DNA of 64,000 bases, taken from contig JBBCGJ010000001.1 in assembly GCA_037200985.1 (NCBI GenBank), positions 1,526,756-1,590,755 of the forward strand, in the 5' to 3' direction. This DNA comes from Rhizomicrobium sp. Lineage in GTDB: Bacteria > Pseudomonadota > Alphaproteobacteria > Micropepsales > Micropepsaceae. Positions 8,459 through 18,808 of the stretch are shown piece after piece (position 1 is the stretch's first letter; the number at the start of each line of letters is the position of its first letter). The notes beneath the pieces were generated by a model that saw only the letters and a list, made by a program, of their open reading frames with translations, was not told the origin of the DNA and did not search any database. The position numbers and the translations under genes are program-made.

Positions 8459-9490
8459 TCACTCCGCCGCCTGTTGAAACTCCAGGGCGTCGAAGCTGGC
8501 GGCCGGGGCGGCGCCGTTGGGCTTGCTCTTCAGACGGGCGATGATCTGGTCGCGCGACTGGATGCGGCCGTGATCCGATGCGGTCACGGCGTGCCATTCG
8601 ATCATCCGCTCCCACACCGGATCGATCAGCGCCGCGCCGGACATCGTCGCGCCGTCGACCGTCCTGATCGTGAAGCTGCGCAGTTCCGAGATCGCCGTCG
8701 CCAGATAAGCGACGTGGACCGCCTCGTCGGTGCGGATGCGCTCGACCAGATCGGCGGCATGGCTCGCCGCGGGGCGGCGATCGGCGAAATTGGCCGGATC
8801 GCGCATGACGGTCTGGCAGAAGGCGAAGAAGCTTTCCGCCTTCACCTCGATCATCAGGACGTTCATCAGGAGCAGGATCCAGTCCTCGTATTCCTTCGGA
8901 ACCTGCGGCATGCGCCGGTCGCTCTCGGGACGGGCGATGCTCGCGGGCACCTCGGGGATCGGATAGGCGCGCCTGCCGAACAGCGCGTCGCGCACGGCGA
9001 ACCACATATCGTCGTGACCGCCGATGCCGAGCGATTTCCGGCCGCCCTCGTCATAGCCATGCGCCGCCAGCAGCCCCTTGTTGAGATGGCCGAGCGCGGT
9101 TTCCGCGATGGGCTCGACGACGATGGCCTGGAAGTCCGGCGCCACGGCCTGCGCCAGCATGCCACCGCGCGCCTCGATGATGCCGGTGATGGTGAGCGAA
9201 TTCCACAGCGTCTCGCCGAAGCCGTGGCCGAGGAGGAATTTCTGCTGCTCGACCGTCGGATAGGGGCCGCGCTTCAGGAGGCGCAGCGAGGCGTCGATCA
9301 CCGGAAAGCCGCGCCGGCCGAGCTGCGCGTCCCAGGCCTTCACCGCCGGCCAGCGGTGCAGCGTGCGCGGCGAGATGTAGTTTCCCCGCGCGTCGAAGCC
9401 GCCATGCAGGCGATAGCCGGCCTCGATCTGCGGCCGCGCGAAATCGTGATCGGCCATGATCTCGTCGCGCGTGTAGATGAGCTGGACCAT
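8459..9490 (-). CDS. hypothetical protein, possibly ferritin-like
   Basis: I do not recognise this 343-residue protein with certainty. It has no signal peptide or membrane segment. The middle and C-terminal parts look helical and carry spaced carboxylates: Glu106, Glu126/Glu130 with His135, Glu215/Glu219, and an E-x-x-H at 256-259 (DEAVHVAYL). This loosely recalls ferritin-like di-iron helical bundles, but only one true ExxH is visible, so metal binding is a guess. The gene stands alone, convergent with the barrel gene, and ends within a palindromic repeat region. ATG 9490 follows a GGAGGAAT ribosome-binding site. Confidence 0.6.
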   Translation of the reverse strand: MVQLIYTRDEIMADHDFARPQIEAGYRLHGGFDARGNYISPRTLHRWPAVKAWDAQLGRRGFPVIDASLRLLKRGPYPTVEQQKFLLGHGFGETLWNSLTITGIIEARGGMLAQAVAPDFQAIVVEPIAETALGHLNKGLLAAHGYDEGGRKSLGIGGHDDMWFAVRDALFGRRAYPIPEVPASIARPESDRRMPQVPKEYEDWILLLMNVLMIEVKAESFFAFCQTVMRDPANFADRRPAASHAADLVERIRTDEAVHVAYLATAISELRSFTIRTVDGATMSGAALIDPVWERMIEWHAVTASDHGRIQSRDQIIARLKSKPNGAAPAASFDALEFQQAAE

Positions 9491-9728
9491 GGCATTCCTC
9501 CGTATACGGACCGTCGGCGCGGCCTTCGGACTGATAGTTTGTCAGGTCTGCGGCGCTGTCAACGCCGGGAGGTTACGCGGCGGACAGGTTCCCGACACGT
9601 TTCGCAATAAAACGTCAATCCGTTGAAGGACTTGCAACACCCCGGACAAACTCTCGCGATCCTTGAGGACGAGTTTGGCGACGAGCGGAGGCCGTGCGCG
9701 GCATTCGTCCCACCCCAAGGAGAACAGC

Positions 9729-10340
9729 ATGAAAAAGAGAATCGTGTTCGCGGTCGCGTTCGGGGCCGCGGTCGGGCTCGGCATCGGCGCGGCCTTCGCG
9801 GGCGAGCCGGGATATTACGTTTCGGGCGAAGGCGGCATCTCGCTGCTGCCCGACCTGCATCTGAGCGACACGGCGGGCGGCACGCGAGAGACCGGCTTCG
9901 GCACCGGCTTCGCGGCCGGCGGCGCGGTCGGCTACGACACCGGCGACGGCATCCGCATCGAACTGGACTCGCTCTATCAGCACAGCGACGTCGCGCGCCT
10001 GAACGGCGCGCCGGCCTTGGGCCATCTGTCGTCGACCAGCATCATGGCGAACGCGACGTACGATGTGATCCAACTCGGACCGGTGACGCCCTATGTCGGG
10101 CTCGGCGTCGGCGTGGAGAGCGTCGGCGGCACGGTGAACGGATTGTCGGGCCGCGACTGGCAGCCGGCCTATCAGGCGGAAGCGGGACTGCGCACCGAGA
10201 TCAACGACATGGCGTCGCTGTTCACCGAATACCGCTTCACCCAGAGCGAATCCGCGCGGCTCACCGACGCCGCCGACAGCGCGCATCTGCACTTCTCCGA
10301 CCATGCGCTGCTGGCGGGGGTGAGTTTCAAGATCAACTGA
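9729..10340 (+). CDS. OmpA/OmpW-like small outer-membrane beta-barrel protein
   Basis: The 203-residue product has a textbook signal peptide (KKR, hydrophobic core, AFA-GE cleavage at about residue 24). An eight-strand barrel pattern follows, with GYYVSGEGGISLL at the first strand and VTPYVGLGVGVE in the middle. There is an internal AGLRTEINDMASLFTEYRF segment typical of the opacity/OmpA-like superfamily, and the last strand ends in SFKIN. The Shine-Dalgarno AAGGAG lies six bases before the ATG at 9729. It is monocistronic, with about 240 bases of non-coding DNA upstream (9491-9728) in which I see no other feature. Confidence 0.8.
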   Translation: MKKRIVFAVAFGAAVGLGIGAAFAGEPGYYVSGEGGISLLPDLHLSDTAGGTRETGFGTGFAAGGAVGYDTGDGIRIELDSLYQHSDVARLNGAPALGHLSSTSIMANATYDVIQLGPVTPYVGLGVGVESVGGTVNGLSGRDWQPAYQAEAGLRTEINDMASLFTEYRFTQSESARLTDAADSAHLHFSDHALLAGVSFKIN

Positions 10341-10435
10341 CGGTTCCACCGGGGGACCCTGGGATGGGGTCTCCCGGCGGGAGCGGGGGTGGGATTCCGA
10401 AGGCACACGAACGGCGACGAACTTGCGCGATATAA

Positions 10436-10590
10436 CCTCTCCCGCTTGCGGGAGAGGTCGGCGAGCGGAGCGAGCCGGGTGAGGGCTTGCGCGGGACTGC
10501 ATTTCCCCTCACCAGCAAAGCTAAGCACTTAGCTCCGCAAGTGCTCCGCTAAGCGCAAGCTTTTGCGTCCTCTCCCGCAAGCGGGAGAGG
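10436..10590. repeat. intergenic palindromic repeat, CTCTCCCGC variant
   Basis: Two hairpins of the type CCTCTCCCGC / GCGGGAGAGG bracket a roughly 155-base element. The interior holds GGCGAGCGGAGCGAGCC, a GTGAGGG block and a second imperfect palindrome around TAAGCACTTAGC. It fills most of the gap between the barrel gene and the convergent TetR gene. It is related in design to family A but with one T replacing a C in the stem. A shorter copy lies at 22014-22068. Confidence 0.75.
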
Positions 10591-10593
10591 GAG

Positions 10594-11211
10594 TCACGGC
10601 TTCAGCGCCTTCACGAGGAAGCGGGTCAGGTTGTCGAGGACTTCGGCGCGGGGGCGCTGGCTGCGGCCGCCTTCGCTCGCGACCTGGTGGATCGCGCCCA
10701 GGATCGCCTGGCCGACGATCTCCGGATTGTAGGTCGTGCAGGCGTGGCCGGTGCGCTGCGCCTCGCGCACGATCTCGCCCCAGTCGAAACCCCAGCGCAC
10801 GAGAAGCGGCGTCGCCTGCGCGCCCTCGGCGTCGATCACCAGCTCGTCGGTCATCGCGGCGGCGAGCACGCCGGGATGCTCGGCGGAATATTCGTAGACC
10901 GCCTTCAGGTTCGCCGCGATCGTGTTCTCCAGCGAACGGTCCGCCGGCTGGCGCGCGATCATGTAGCGATGCAACTCCTCGCGCGCGTCGTCCACGAAGG
11001 CGAGGAAGCACGCCTTCTTGTCGGGATAGTGCAGATAGAAGGTGCCGTGGCCGAGCCCCGCCTCGCGCGCGATGTCCTGCGGGCGGGTGGCGTGGTAGCC
11101 GCGCTCCACGAACAGCTTGCGCGCGGCGCGCTTCAGCTTGGCGAGGCTTTCGGGCTTACGCCGTACCGGTCTTGTGTCGCCTTGCGCGGCGGCCAGAGTC
11201 GCTTGATCCAT
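10594..11211 (-). CDS. TetR/AcrR family transcriptional regulator
   Basis: The 205-residue protein has an N-terminal TetR helix-turn-helix at about residues 18-65 (AARKLFVERGYHATRPQDIA, then AGLGHGTFYLHYPDK). A helical ligand-binding domain follows. ATG 11211 is preferred to an upstream TTG because GAGGGA sits nine bases before it. The gene is divergent from the TPR gene at 11310, leaving about 98 bases for shared control. No efflux pump or enzyme gene is adjacent in the same orientation, so its target cannot be named from context. Confidence 0.88.
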   Translation of the reverse strand: MDQATLAAAQGDTRPVRRKPESLAKLKRAARKLFVERGYHATRPQDIAREAGLGHGTFYLHYPDKKACFLAFVDDAREELHRYMIARQPADRSLENTIAANLKAVYEYSAEHPGVLAAAMTDELVIDAEGAQATPLLVRWGFDWGEIVREAQRTGHACTTYNPEIVGQAILGAIHQVASEGGRSQRPRAEVLDNLTRFLVKALKP

Positions 11212-11309
11212 GCCACACAATCCCTCGCGTTTACACCTTAAGTCAATCTTCCGCGTTTCGCGGGGCTTTTGCGCCGCGCTAGGATAAGGCGAATTCGCAG
11301 GAGAACACG

Positions 11310-11801
11310 ATGCGCAAGACCTGGCTCGGACTCGCGTCGGCCGCGGCCCTTCTGGCCATGGCGACGACCCCGTCGCTCTCGATGGGCGGCGGTGGGGGCG
11401 GCGGCTATAGCGGCGGCACCAACGAGCCGGCGATGAGCGACTACGCGGTCGCGGTGCGACTCATCAAGCACGAGAAATACGCCGAGGCGATTCCGCATCT
11501 GCTGATCGCGCTCGCCGACCGGCCGGACGATGCCGATATCCTGAACTATCTGGGCTACACCAAGCGCATGACGGGCGATTTCCCCGCCTCGCTCGACTAC
11601 TACAAGCGGGCGCTGGCGCTGAAACCCGAGCACAAGGGCGCGCACGAATATCTCGGCGAGCTGTATCTGCAGATGCACGATCCGGCGTCGGCGCAGAAGG
11701 AACTCGACACGCTGGCGAGCCTGTGCCCCGAGGGCTGCGAGGAGCGCGAGACGCTGACCAAGGCGATCGCGGCCTATGTGCCGCCGGCGGCGAACAACTG
11801 A
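11310..11801 (+). CDS. secreted tetratricopeptide-repeat protein
   Basis: The protein (163 residues) opens with a signal peptide ending near SLS, followed by a Gly-rich spacer (seven consecutive Gly). It then has two to three TPR units (AIPHLLIALADRPDDADI, YLGYTKRMTGDFPASLDYYKRALAL, AHEYLGELYLQMHDPASA). A Cys pair (CPEGC) lies near residue 138 and may form a disulfide in the periplasm. Function is unknown; such small TPR proteins often mediate protein contacts. The Shine-Dalgarno AGGAG precedes ATG 11310. Confidence 0.75.
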   Translation: MRKTWLGLASAAALLAMATTPSLSMGGGGGGGYSGGTNEPAMSDYAVAVRLIKHEKYAEAIPHLLIALADRPDDADILNYLGYTKRMTGDFPASLDYYKRALALKPEHKGAHEYLGELYLQMHDPASAQKELDTLASLCPEGCEERETLTKAIAAYVPPAANN

Positions 11802-11807
11802 AGCTAA

Positions 11808-11959
11808 CCCTCTCCTTGAGGGAGGGTCGAAAAATTCGAAGCGCAGCGGAGAATTTTTCGGGGAGGGGTCCGCCGCCGGTGGAAGTCCCCTCCCCGTCCA
11901 TACGCTGTCGCTATGGACTTTGCTGCGCAAATTCTACCCGCCCTCAAGGGGAGGGTAGG
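11808..11959. repeat. intergenic palindromic repeat, family C
   Basis: The element runs from ACCCTCTCCTTGAGGGAGGGT, through a long hairpin whose arms are CGAAAAATTC and GAATTTTTCG, a CCCCTCCCC block and a second arm, to CCCTCAAGGGGAGGGT. It sits between convergent genes. The end module alone reappears at 63448-63468. The A/T-rich internal arms differ from families A and B. Confidence 0.7.
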
Positions 11960-11961
11960 AG

Positions 11962-14277
11962 TTACGCCGCTTTCTTGTCCTGCAGCGCGCGCCACACCCG
12001 TTCGGGCGTCGCGGGCATGTCGATGTGGAGGATGTCCAGCGCGTCGGCGATGGCGCTCATCACCGCGGGCAGCGCGCCGACCGTGCCGGCTTCGCCGCAG
12101 CCCTTGGCGCCCAAGGGATTGGTCACGCAAGGGATCTCCTCGTATTTGAAATCGATGTCCGGCATGTCGGAGGCGCGGGGCATCGCATAGTCGGAGAAGC
12201 TCGCGGTCAGGAGCTGGCCCGAGCTCTCGTCATAGACGATGTTCTCGAGCAGCGCCTGGCCGAGGCCCTGGACGATGCCGCCATGGACCTGGCCGGCCAC
12301 CAGCATCGGATTGATGATGCGACCGAAATCGTCGAGCACGTGATAGCTCGCGACCGCGGTGTGGCCGGTGTCGGGATCGACCTCGACCTCGCAGACATGG
12401 CAGCCGTTCGGGAAGGTGGGCGCCTGGCCCTGATAGAGGCCGTCGCTATCGAGGCCGTTCTCGAAGCCGGGCAGCTTTTCGCGCTTGAGCGTGACGGCGA
12501 GCTCGCCGACGCTGATGCTCTGGCCGGTGCCGGCCACCGCGAAGGTGCCGATACCTTCGACCACTTCGAAGCCGACCTCGTTGCCGCCGGCCTGGAGCAC
12601 CTGCCCCGCCGCGACCTTGCCCTTCTTGATCACCTCGTCCGACGAAACCAGAAGCGCGCCGCCCGACATGTTGAGGGAGCGCGAGCCGCCGGTGCCGCCG
12701 CCATTCACCCAAGTTGTATCCCCTTGCTTCACCGTGATGGATTCGAACGGCACGCCGAGCTTCTCGGCGACGAGCTGGGCGAAGGAGGTCTCGTGGCCCT
12801 GCCCGTTCGACTGGGTGCCGCAATAGAGCTCGACGCCGCCATTCTCGGTGAACTTGATGGCGGCGGGCTCCTGGCCGGCGGCGCCGGTGATCTCGACGTA
12901 ATAGGCGAAGCCGAAACCGCGCAGCCTGCCGCGCCTGGCGCTTTCCGCCTTGCGGGCGGCAAAGCCCTGCCGGTCGGCGCGCTTGAGGCCCTCGACCAGC
13001 AGGCGCGGATAGTCGCCGGAATCGTATTTGATGCCCCAGGGATTGGCGTAGGGCAGTTCGTCCGGGGACGGAAGATTGCGCTTGCGGATTTCGACTTTGT
13101 CGATGCCGGTCTCAGCCGCCGCGGCGTCCATCAGCCGCTCCATCAGATAGGCCGCTTCGGGGCGGCCGGCGCCGCGATAGGCGTCGACCGGCGCGGTGTT
13201 GGAATAGTAGCCCTTGATGTTGGTGAATGCTTTGGGGATGCGGTAGACGCCGCCGAAGATGCGGCTGCCGGCCAGCGTCGGGATGAACGGCGCGTAGACG
13301 GAGAGATAGCCGCCCATATTCGCGGTGCCGGTGAAGCGCAGGGCGAGAATCTTGCCGTCCTTGTCGAGCGCGAGCTCGCCGGTGGTGATCATGTCGCGGC
13401 CGTGGTCGTCGGCGAGGAAGCTCTCGGTGCGCTCGGCGGACCAGCGGACGGGGCGGCCCACCTTGCGGGCGCCGATCAGGACGGCGGGCTGTTCGGGATA
13501 GAGGAAGCCCTTCATGCCGAAGCCGCCGCCGACATCCTTGGTGATGACGCGCAGCTTCTCGACCGGCACGCCGAGGATGCGGGTCGCCAGCGCGCCGCGG
13601 ATGTTCGCCGCGCCCTGCGAGGTGACGTAGAGCGTGTAGGCGTCGGCCGCCGCATCGTAGAGGCCGATGGCGTTGCGGGTTTCCATCGGCATGGCGCTGA
13701 CGCGGTTCTGCACGACCTTCAGCGAGACGGTGTGCGCGGCGCCCGCGAAGGCGGCGGCGGTGCCGGCCTCGTCGCCGTCGGCCCAGTCGAAGCTTTCATT
13801 GCCGGGCGCGCTTTCCCATATCTGCGGGCCGGTGGGCGCGGCGCCGAGCGTGCCGGAGGCGTCGAGCGGCTGGTATTCCACGGCGACAAGTTCGGCGGCG
13901 TCTTTCGCCTGGGCGTAGGTCTCGGCGATCACCAGGGCGATCGCTTCGCCGATGAAGGTGACGCGGTCGGATGCGAGCACGGTCTTGGGCGAGGTGCGGG
14001 TCGATGAGCCGTCGCGGTTCTTGACCGGCGCCATCAGCGGCATCGGCTGGACGCCATAGGCCAAGAAATCGGCATGGGTGAGGACGTCGACGACGCCGGG
14101 GGCTTTTTTCGCAGCCGAGACGTCGACCGAGAGTATCTTCGCGTGGCCGTGCGGGCTGCGATGGAAGCAGGCGAAGGCTTCGTTGTCGAACCGAAGATCG
14201 TCCGTGTACTGACCCTGCCCGGTGACGAAGCGGATGTCCTCGGTGCGTTTGACGGATTGGCCGACGCCGAATTTCAT
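11962..14277 (-). CDS. molybdopterin-binding large subunit, xanthine dehydrogenase / CO dehydrogenase (CoxL form II) family
   Basis: The 771-residue protein is a molybdenum-hydroxylase catalytic subunit. It begins with the family lead (GVGQSVKRTEDIRFVTGQG, then an Ald_Xan_dh_C domain). It contains the active-site loop AYRGAGR near residue 365, which in the CoxL nomenclature marks form II rather than true CO dehydrogenase (AYxCSFR). The catalytic Glu lies in GCGEAGTVG near residue 727. The partner FeS (small) and FAD (medium) subunits, normally adjacent, are absent on both sides. The substrate is therefore unknown; a purine, aldehyde or N-heterocycle is plausible. MoaA at 19163 supplies one molybdenum-cofactor step. 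Confidence 0.85.
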   Translation of the reverse strand: MKFGVGQSVKRTEDIRFVTGQGQYTDDLRFDNEAFACFHRSPHGHAKILSVDVSAAKKAPGVVDVLTHADFLAYGVQPMPLMAPVKNRDGSSTRTSPKTVLASDRVTFIGEAIALVIAETYAQAKDAAELVAVEYQPLDASGTLGAAPTGPQIWESAPGNESFDWADGDEAGTAAAFAGAAHTVSLKVVQNRVSAMPMETRNAIGLYDAAADAYTLYVTSQGAANIRGALATRILGVPVEKLRVITKDVGGGFGMKGFLYPEQPAVLIGARKVGRPVRWSAERTESFLADDHGRDMITTGELALDKDGKILALRFTGTANMGGYLSVYAPFIPTLAGSRIFGGVYRIPKAFTNIKGYYSNTAPVDAYRGAGRPEAAYLMERLMDAAAAETGIDKVEIRKRNLPSPDELPYANPWGIKYDSGDYPRLLVEGLKRADRQGFAARKAESARRGRLRGFGFAYYVEITGAAGQEPAAIKFTENGGVELYCGTQSNGQGHETSFAQLVAEKLGVPFESITVKQGDTTWVNGGGTGGSRSLNMSGGALLVSSDEVIKKGKVAAGQVLQAGGNEVGFEVVEGIGTFAVAGTGQSISVGELAVTLKREKLPGFENGLDSDGLYQGQAPTFPNGCHVCEVEVDPDTGHTAVASYHVLDDFGRIINPMLVAGQVHGGIVQGLGQALLENIVYDESSGQLLTASFSDYAMPRASDMPDIDFKYEEIPCVTNPLGAKGCGEAGTVGALPAVMSAIADALDILHIDMPATPERVWRALQDKKAA

Positions 14278-14300
14278 CTGTGCGGTTCTCCAAACCGTTT

Positions 14301-14430
14301 CCTCCCCCGCTGTTGCGGGAGAGGTGCCGAGCGCAGCGAGGCGGAGGGGGCCTGTGCGGGGCGGCAGCCCCCTCCGTCACGGCTTCGCTGCGCTACGCCG
14401 TGCCACCTCCCCCGCTGTCGCGGGGGAGGA
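14301..14430. repeat. intergenic palindromic repeat, family A (composite copy)
   Basis: Two hairpins of type CCTCCCCCGC / GCGGGGGAGG bracket a central GGAGGGGGC...GCCCCCTCC inverted repeat, and a CGAGCGCAGCGAG block is mirrored by CTTCGCTGCGCTACG. The copy at 31940-32064 has the same length and order with few differences. It fills the gap between the two neighbouring minus-strand genes. Confidence 0.8.
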
Positions 14431-14433
14431 AAA

Positions 14434-15225
14434 TCAATTCTTGTAGCTCGGGTCCGTGCGGTCGCATTTGCGGCGGAGCGCCGGCCAGGCAAGCGCGCCG
14501 ACCAGGCCGTTGAATGCCATCGCGCCCTGCCCCGCCGTCTTCTCCGGCACGCCCTGGTTCGGCCAGTTGGGCTGAGCGCCGCCGCCGAGCGCGCGCACCT
14601 GCATCGCGCAGGCGCGCTCCAGATAGTACATGCGCAGGAAAGCGTCGGCGCAGTTCTTGCCCAGCGCCAGCGTGCCGTGATTGCGCAGCAGCATGGCGTT
14701 CTTCTCGCCGATGTCGGCGACGAGGCGGTCGCGCTCGTCGAGATCGAGCGCGATGCCCTCATAGTCGTGATAGGCGAGGTCGCCGGTGACCATCATGGCG
14801 TGCTGGTCGAGCGGCAGAAGGCCGTCCTTCTGGGCCGAGACGGCGACGCCGTCGGTGGTGTGCAGGTGGATGACGCAGCCGGCGTCCTCGCGGTGCATGT
14901 GCAGGGCGGAGTGGATGGTGAAGCCGGCCGCGTTCACCGGGAACGGGCTCTCCATCACCTTGTTGCCGTCGACGTCGATCTTCACGAGGCTGGAGGCGGT
15001 GATCTCCTCGAACAGAAGACCGTAGGGGTTGATGAGGAAGTGGTGCTCGGGGCCCGGCACGCGGGCCGAGATGTGGGTGAAGATCATGTCGTCCCAGCCA
15101 TGCATCGCGACCAGGCGATAGGTGGCGGCGAGATCCTCGCGGATCGCCCATTCCTCGGGGCTGACCTTGTCCCGGACGGAGGCGACATCGTCGGTGGTGG
15201 GCATTTTGCGGACGGCGCTGCTCAT
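14434..15225 (-). CDS. class II aldolase/adducin family protein
   Basis: The 263-residue product has the class II aldolase fold signatures. These are an early GWDDMIFTHISAR loop, the zinc-ligand motif VIHLHTTDG near residue 120, LPLDQHAMM, and the late NHGTLALGK segment. Members such as fuculose-phosphate aldolase cleave sugar phosphates with zinc, but many, like this one, lack an assigned substrate. The length fits the longer adducin-head-like subgroup (about 250-260 residues). It lies upstream of, and in the same direction as, the molybdenum hydroxylase gene, with a repeat between them, so cotranscription is possible but uncertain. Confidence 0.85.
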   Translation of the reverse strand: MSSAVRKMPTTDDVASVRDKVSPEEWAIREDLAATYRLVAMHGWDDMIFTHISARVPGPEHHFLINPYGLLFEEITASSLVKIDVDGNKVMESPFPVNAAGFTIHSALHMHREDAGCVIHLHTTDGVAVSAQKDGLLPLDQHAMMVTGDLAYHDYEGIALDLDERDRLVADIGEKNAMLLRNHGTLALGKNCADAFLRMYYLERACAMQVRALGGGAQPNWPNQGVPEKTAGQGAMAFNGLVGALAWPALRRKCDRTDPSYKN

Positions 15226-15304
15226 GGGGCTCTCCGGCGAAGGCGAAGCGCAATTTTGGACCCGAGGGGGGCGGCAGTCAAACGGGGGAGGTCATGAAAA
15301 ACGG

Positions 15305-15395
15305 TGTCATACCCCCGAATGCGGGGTACCCAGTCAACGCCTGCCATGGCGGTGCAGGATTTCACCTGGGTCCGCCGCATTCGCGGCGGATGACA
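15305..15395. repeat. intergenic palindromic repeat, family B
   Basis: Two hairpins, ACCCCCGAATGCGGGGT and TCCGCCGCATTCGCGGCGGA, are linked by a CCAGTCAACGCCTGC and CACCTGGG spacer and flanked by GTCAT / ATGAC ends. Related copies lie at 25390-25462 and 59517-59627. It lies between minus-strand genes. Confidence 0.75.
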
Positions 15396-15402
15396 GTTAT
15401 TG

Positions 15403-15797
15403 TTAGACGTACCGCATCTCCACCACGGCCCAGGCGTAGGCGGCGACGCGCCAGGCGCCGTCTTCCTTTTGCAGCACGATCGATTTGCCGCCCAGCTCGT
15501 GAAACGGCCGGCCGTGGAGCTTGCCGGTCCAGGTCACGGGGACGCAGAAATAGGCACGGTCGCCATGGACGCTGAAATCCAACGCCGGCGCGAAGCTGAA
15601 AGCCATGTCGCTCAGGGGGTGGATATGATGGCGCATGGCGTCGCGCCAGGTCGCGACGTCGCGGAAGATGTGCGGCGGGAAGTTCTCGACGATCGTCACG
15701 TCGCGGGCGAAGACGCCGTCAAGGTCCGTGTCGTCGCCGCTTGCGATGAAGCGGGCGATGCCGGCGGCCAGCGCCAGCATGTCGGCATCGGGTTCGC

Positions 15798-15801
<4 letters not shown>
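15403..15801 (-). CDS. SnoaL-like / nuclear transport factor 2 fold protein
   Basis: This 132-residue protein fits the NTF2-like superfamily. It has an opening helix with a Gly-Asp turn (FIASGDDTDLDGVFARDVTIVE) and a central TWRDAMRHHIH stretch. It ends in a beta sheet with GDRAYFCVPVTWTGKLHG and a WRVAAYAWAVVE edge strand. Such proteins are small enzymes or ligand binders, and the pocket here gives no substrate clue. Its ATG overlaps the glycerol kinase stop codon by four bases (ATGA), so it is translated from the glpK message. Confidence 0.7.
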
Positions 15802-17288
<1,487 letters not shown>

Positions 17289-17377
17289 GTCTGAATTCGG
17301 TACAGGTTGCGGGAGTCGCGGCCCGTTAGCTTAACACGGCGTTAACGGTCCTTTGCTACAGGTGTCGGACGGCAGAA

Positions 17378-18505
17378 ATGCCGGGTGCAGAACGCATTTC
17401 GGGGCAGGATGTGGGGCTTACCGCGCACGATATGAGCGATATGGGTCGTTTGGCCCAGCTCGCCGTCAATCCGCAGGGAACCAGCCGGGAGGAGATCTAC
17501 CTCGCGGTCGCCTCGCTCTACCGCATCCAGGGAACCGGCCTCAACGAGCGCGAGCGCGCTCTGATGCACGAAATCCTGCGCCGCCTGACCCGCGACGTCG
17601 AGATGGCGATCCGCATCGCGCTGGCCGAGCGGCTGGCCGACGACACCACGGCGCCGCACGATCTCATCCTCCTTCTGGCCGACGACAAGATCGAGGTCGC
17701 CCGCCCCCTGCTGCTGCGCAGCCCGCTGCTGACCGACGCCGATGTGCTGCGCCTGCTCGCCGCGGCGAGCGAGGCGCATTACGAGGCGGTCGCGGCCCGC
17801 GCCCATATCGGCGAGCCGGTCACCGAGCTGCTCGCCAGAAGCGAAGCCGAGCCGGTGCTGGTCGCGCTGGTGCGCAACGCCACCGCCAAGATATCGACGC
17901 TCGCCTTCGAGACCCTGGTCGAGAAATCGCGCCGGCTGGAGAGCCTGCACGAGCCCTTGACGCATCGCCCCGACCTGCCGCCGGTGCTGGCGGCGCGGAT
18001 GTGCGAATGGGTCGCCGACGCGCTCAAGACCTATATCGTCGCGAACTACAGGATCGCCCCCGAGCGGCTGTCCACCGCGCTGACGCAGGCCGAGACCGTG
18101 GTCACGTCCGAGCCGGCGGCGCCGCGCACGCCGCCCGCCGAGAGCGCGCAGAAGCTGATCGACAAGCTCGCCTCGTCGGGACAGTTGAAGGCCGGTTTCC
18201 TGCTGCGCGTGCTGCACCAGGGCCAGTCGGACCTGTTCGACCTGGCGCTGGCCAAGCTGGTCAACATGCCGCTGGCGGAGCTGCGCCACAAATTCTATGA
18301 CGGCGGCCCGCGCGCGGTGGCGCTGGCCTGCCGCGGCGTCGGCATCGATCGCTGCGTGTTCAACACCGTGTTCAACCTGTCGCGCCAGGCGCGCAATCTG
18401 CGCGCGGCGCTGAGCCCCGCCGACCTGGCGGAGGTCGAACGGGTGTTCGCCACCACGACCAAACCCAACGCGCTGGCGGAACTGAACAGCCTGAGCTTCA
18501 ACTAG
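17378..18505 (+). CDS. DUF2336 domain protein
   Basis: This 375-residue, largely helical protein is recognisable as an alphaproteobacterial DUF2336 member. It shows HEAT-like helices (EMAIRIALAERLADD, APHDLILLLADDKIEVARPLLLRSPLLTDADVLRLL) and a late HKFYDGGPRAVALACRGVG segment. No enzyme motif is visible. DUF2336 proteins are common in Alphaproteobacteria and some are linked to polar or regulatory functions, but a biochemical activity is not established. ATG 17378 gives the longest plausible form; ATG 17432 (MSDMGRL) is an alternative. It stands alone, divergent from glpK. Confidence 0.75.
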   Translation: MPGAERISGQDVGLTAHDMSDMGRLAQLAVNPQGTSREEIYLAVASLYRIQGTGLNERERALMHEILRRLTRDVEMAIRIALAERLADDTTAPHDLILLLADDKIEVARPLLLRSPLLTDADVLRLLAAASEAHYEAVAARAHIGEPVTELLARSEAEPVLVALVRNATAKISTLAFETLVEKSRRLESLHEPLTHRPDLPPVLAARMCEWVADALKTYIVANYRIAPERLSTALTQAETVVTSEPAAPRTPPAESAQKLIDKLASSGQLKAGFLLRVLHQGQSDLFDLALAKLVNMPLAELRHKFYDGGPRAVALACRGVGIDRCVFNTVFNLSRQARNLRAALSPADLAEVERVFATTTKPNALAELNSLSFN

Positions 18506-18557
18506 AAGTTACATCGGCCATTCCACGGCCTTGCCCTGCGTGGTAGGGTGACGCGTC

Positions 18558-18803
18558 ATGACGATCAAATCGGCCAAACCGGAATCGAACGTTCCCGTCG
18601 AAGACGACGAGGACTTCTTGCGCCCGCCGACCGAACAGGAAACGGCGGAGCTGGATGCCTGGATCGAGCGCAACAAGGACGCGCTCAATGCGAGCATAAG
18701 GCGCGCGCGCGAAGACTTCGCGCGGGGCGAGTCCTACACGCTCGAGGACGTCATGGCCGAAATCAGAGAGCGCCGGCGTCTGCGCACCTGCCAAGACGAA
18801 TAG
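18558..18803 (+). CDS. probable antitoxin of a ParDE-like module
   Basis: The 81-residue acidic protein has no DNA-binding motif that I can assign with certainty. Its C-terminal half (DAWIERNKDALNASIRRA, then ARGESYTLEDVMAEIRERR) has the look of a toxin-wrapping antitoxin tail. The gene sits five bases before a ParE/RelE-type toxin frame, the classical antitoxin-first order. The toxin is frameshifted, so this antitoxin is now an orphan. The gene itself is intact. Assignment rests mainly on the neighbour. Confidence 0.6.
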   Translation: MTIKSAKPESNVPVEDDEDFLRPPTEQETAELDAWIERNKDALNASIRRAREDFARGESYTLEDVMAEIRERRRLRTCQDE

Positions 18804-18808
18804 CCGGA

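Noticed and set aside
8399..14430. Closely spaced palindromes suggestive of a CRISPR array
   Set aside because: The repeats are single copies between separate genes with no regular spacers and no cas genes nearby.
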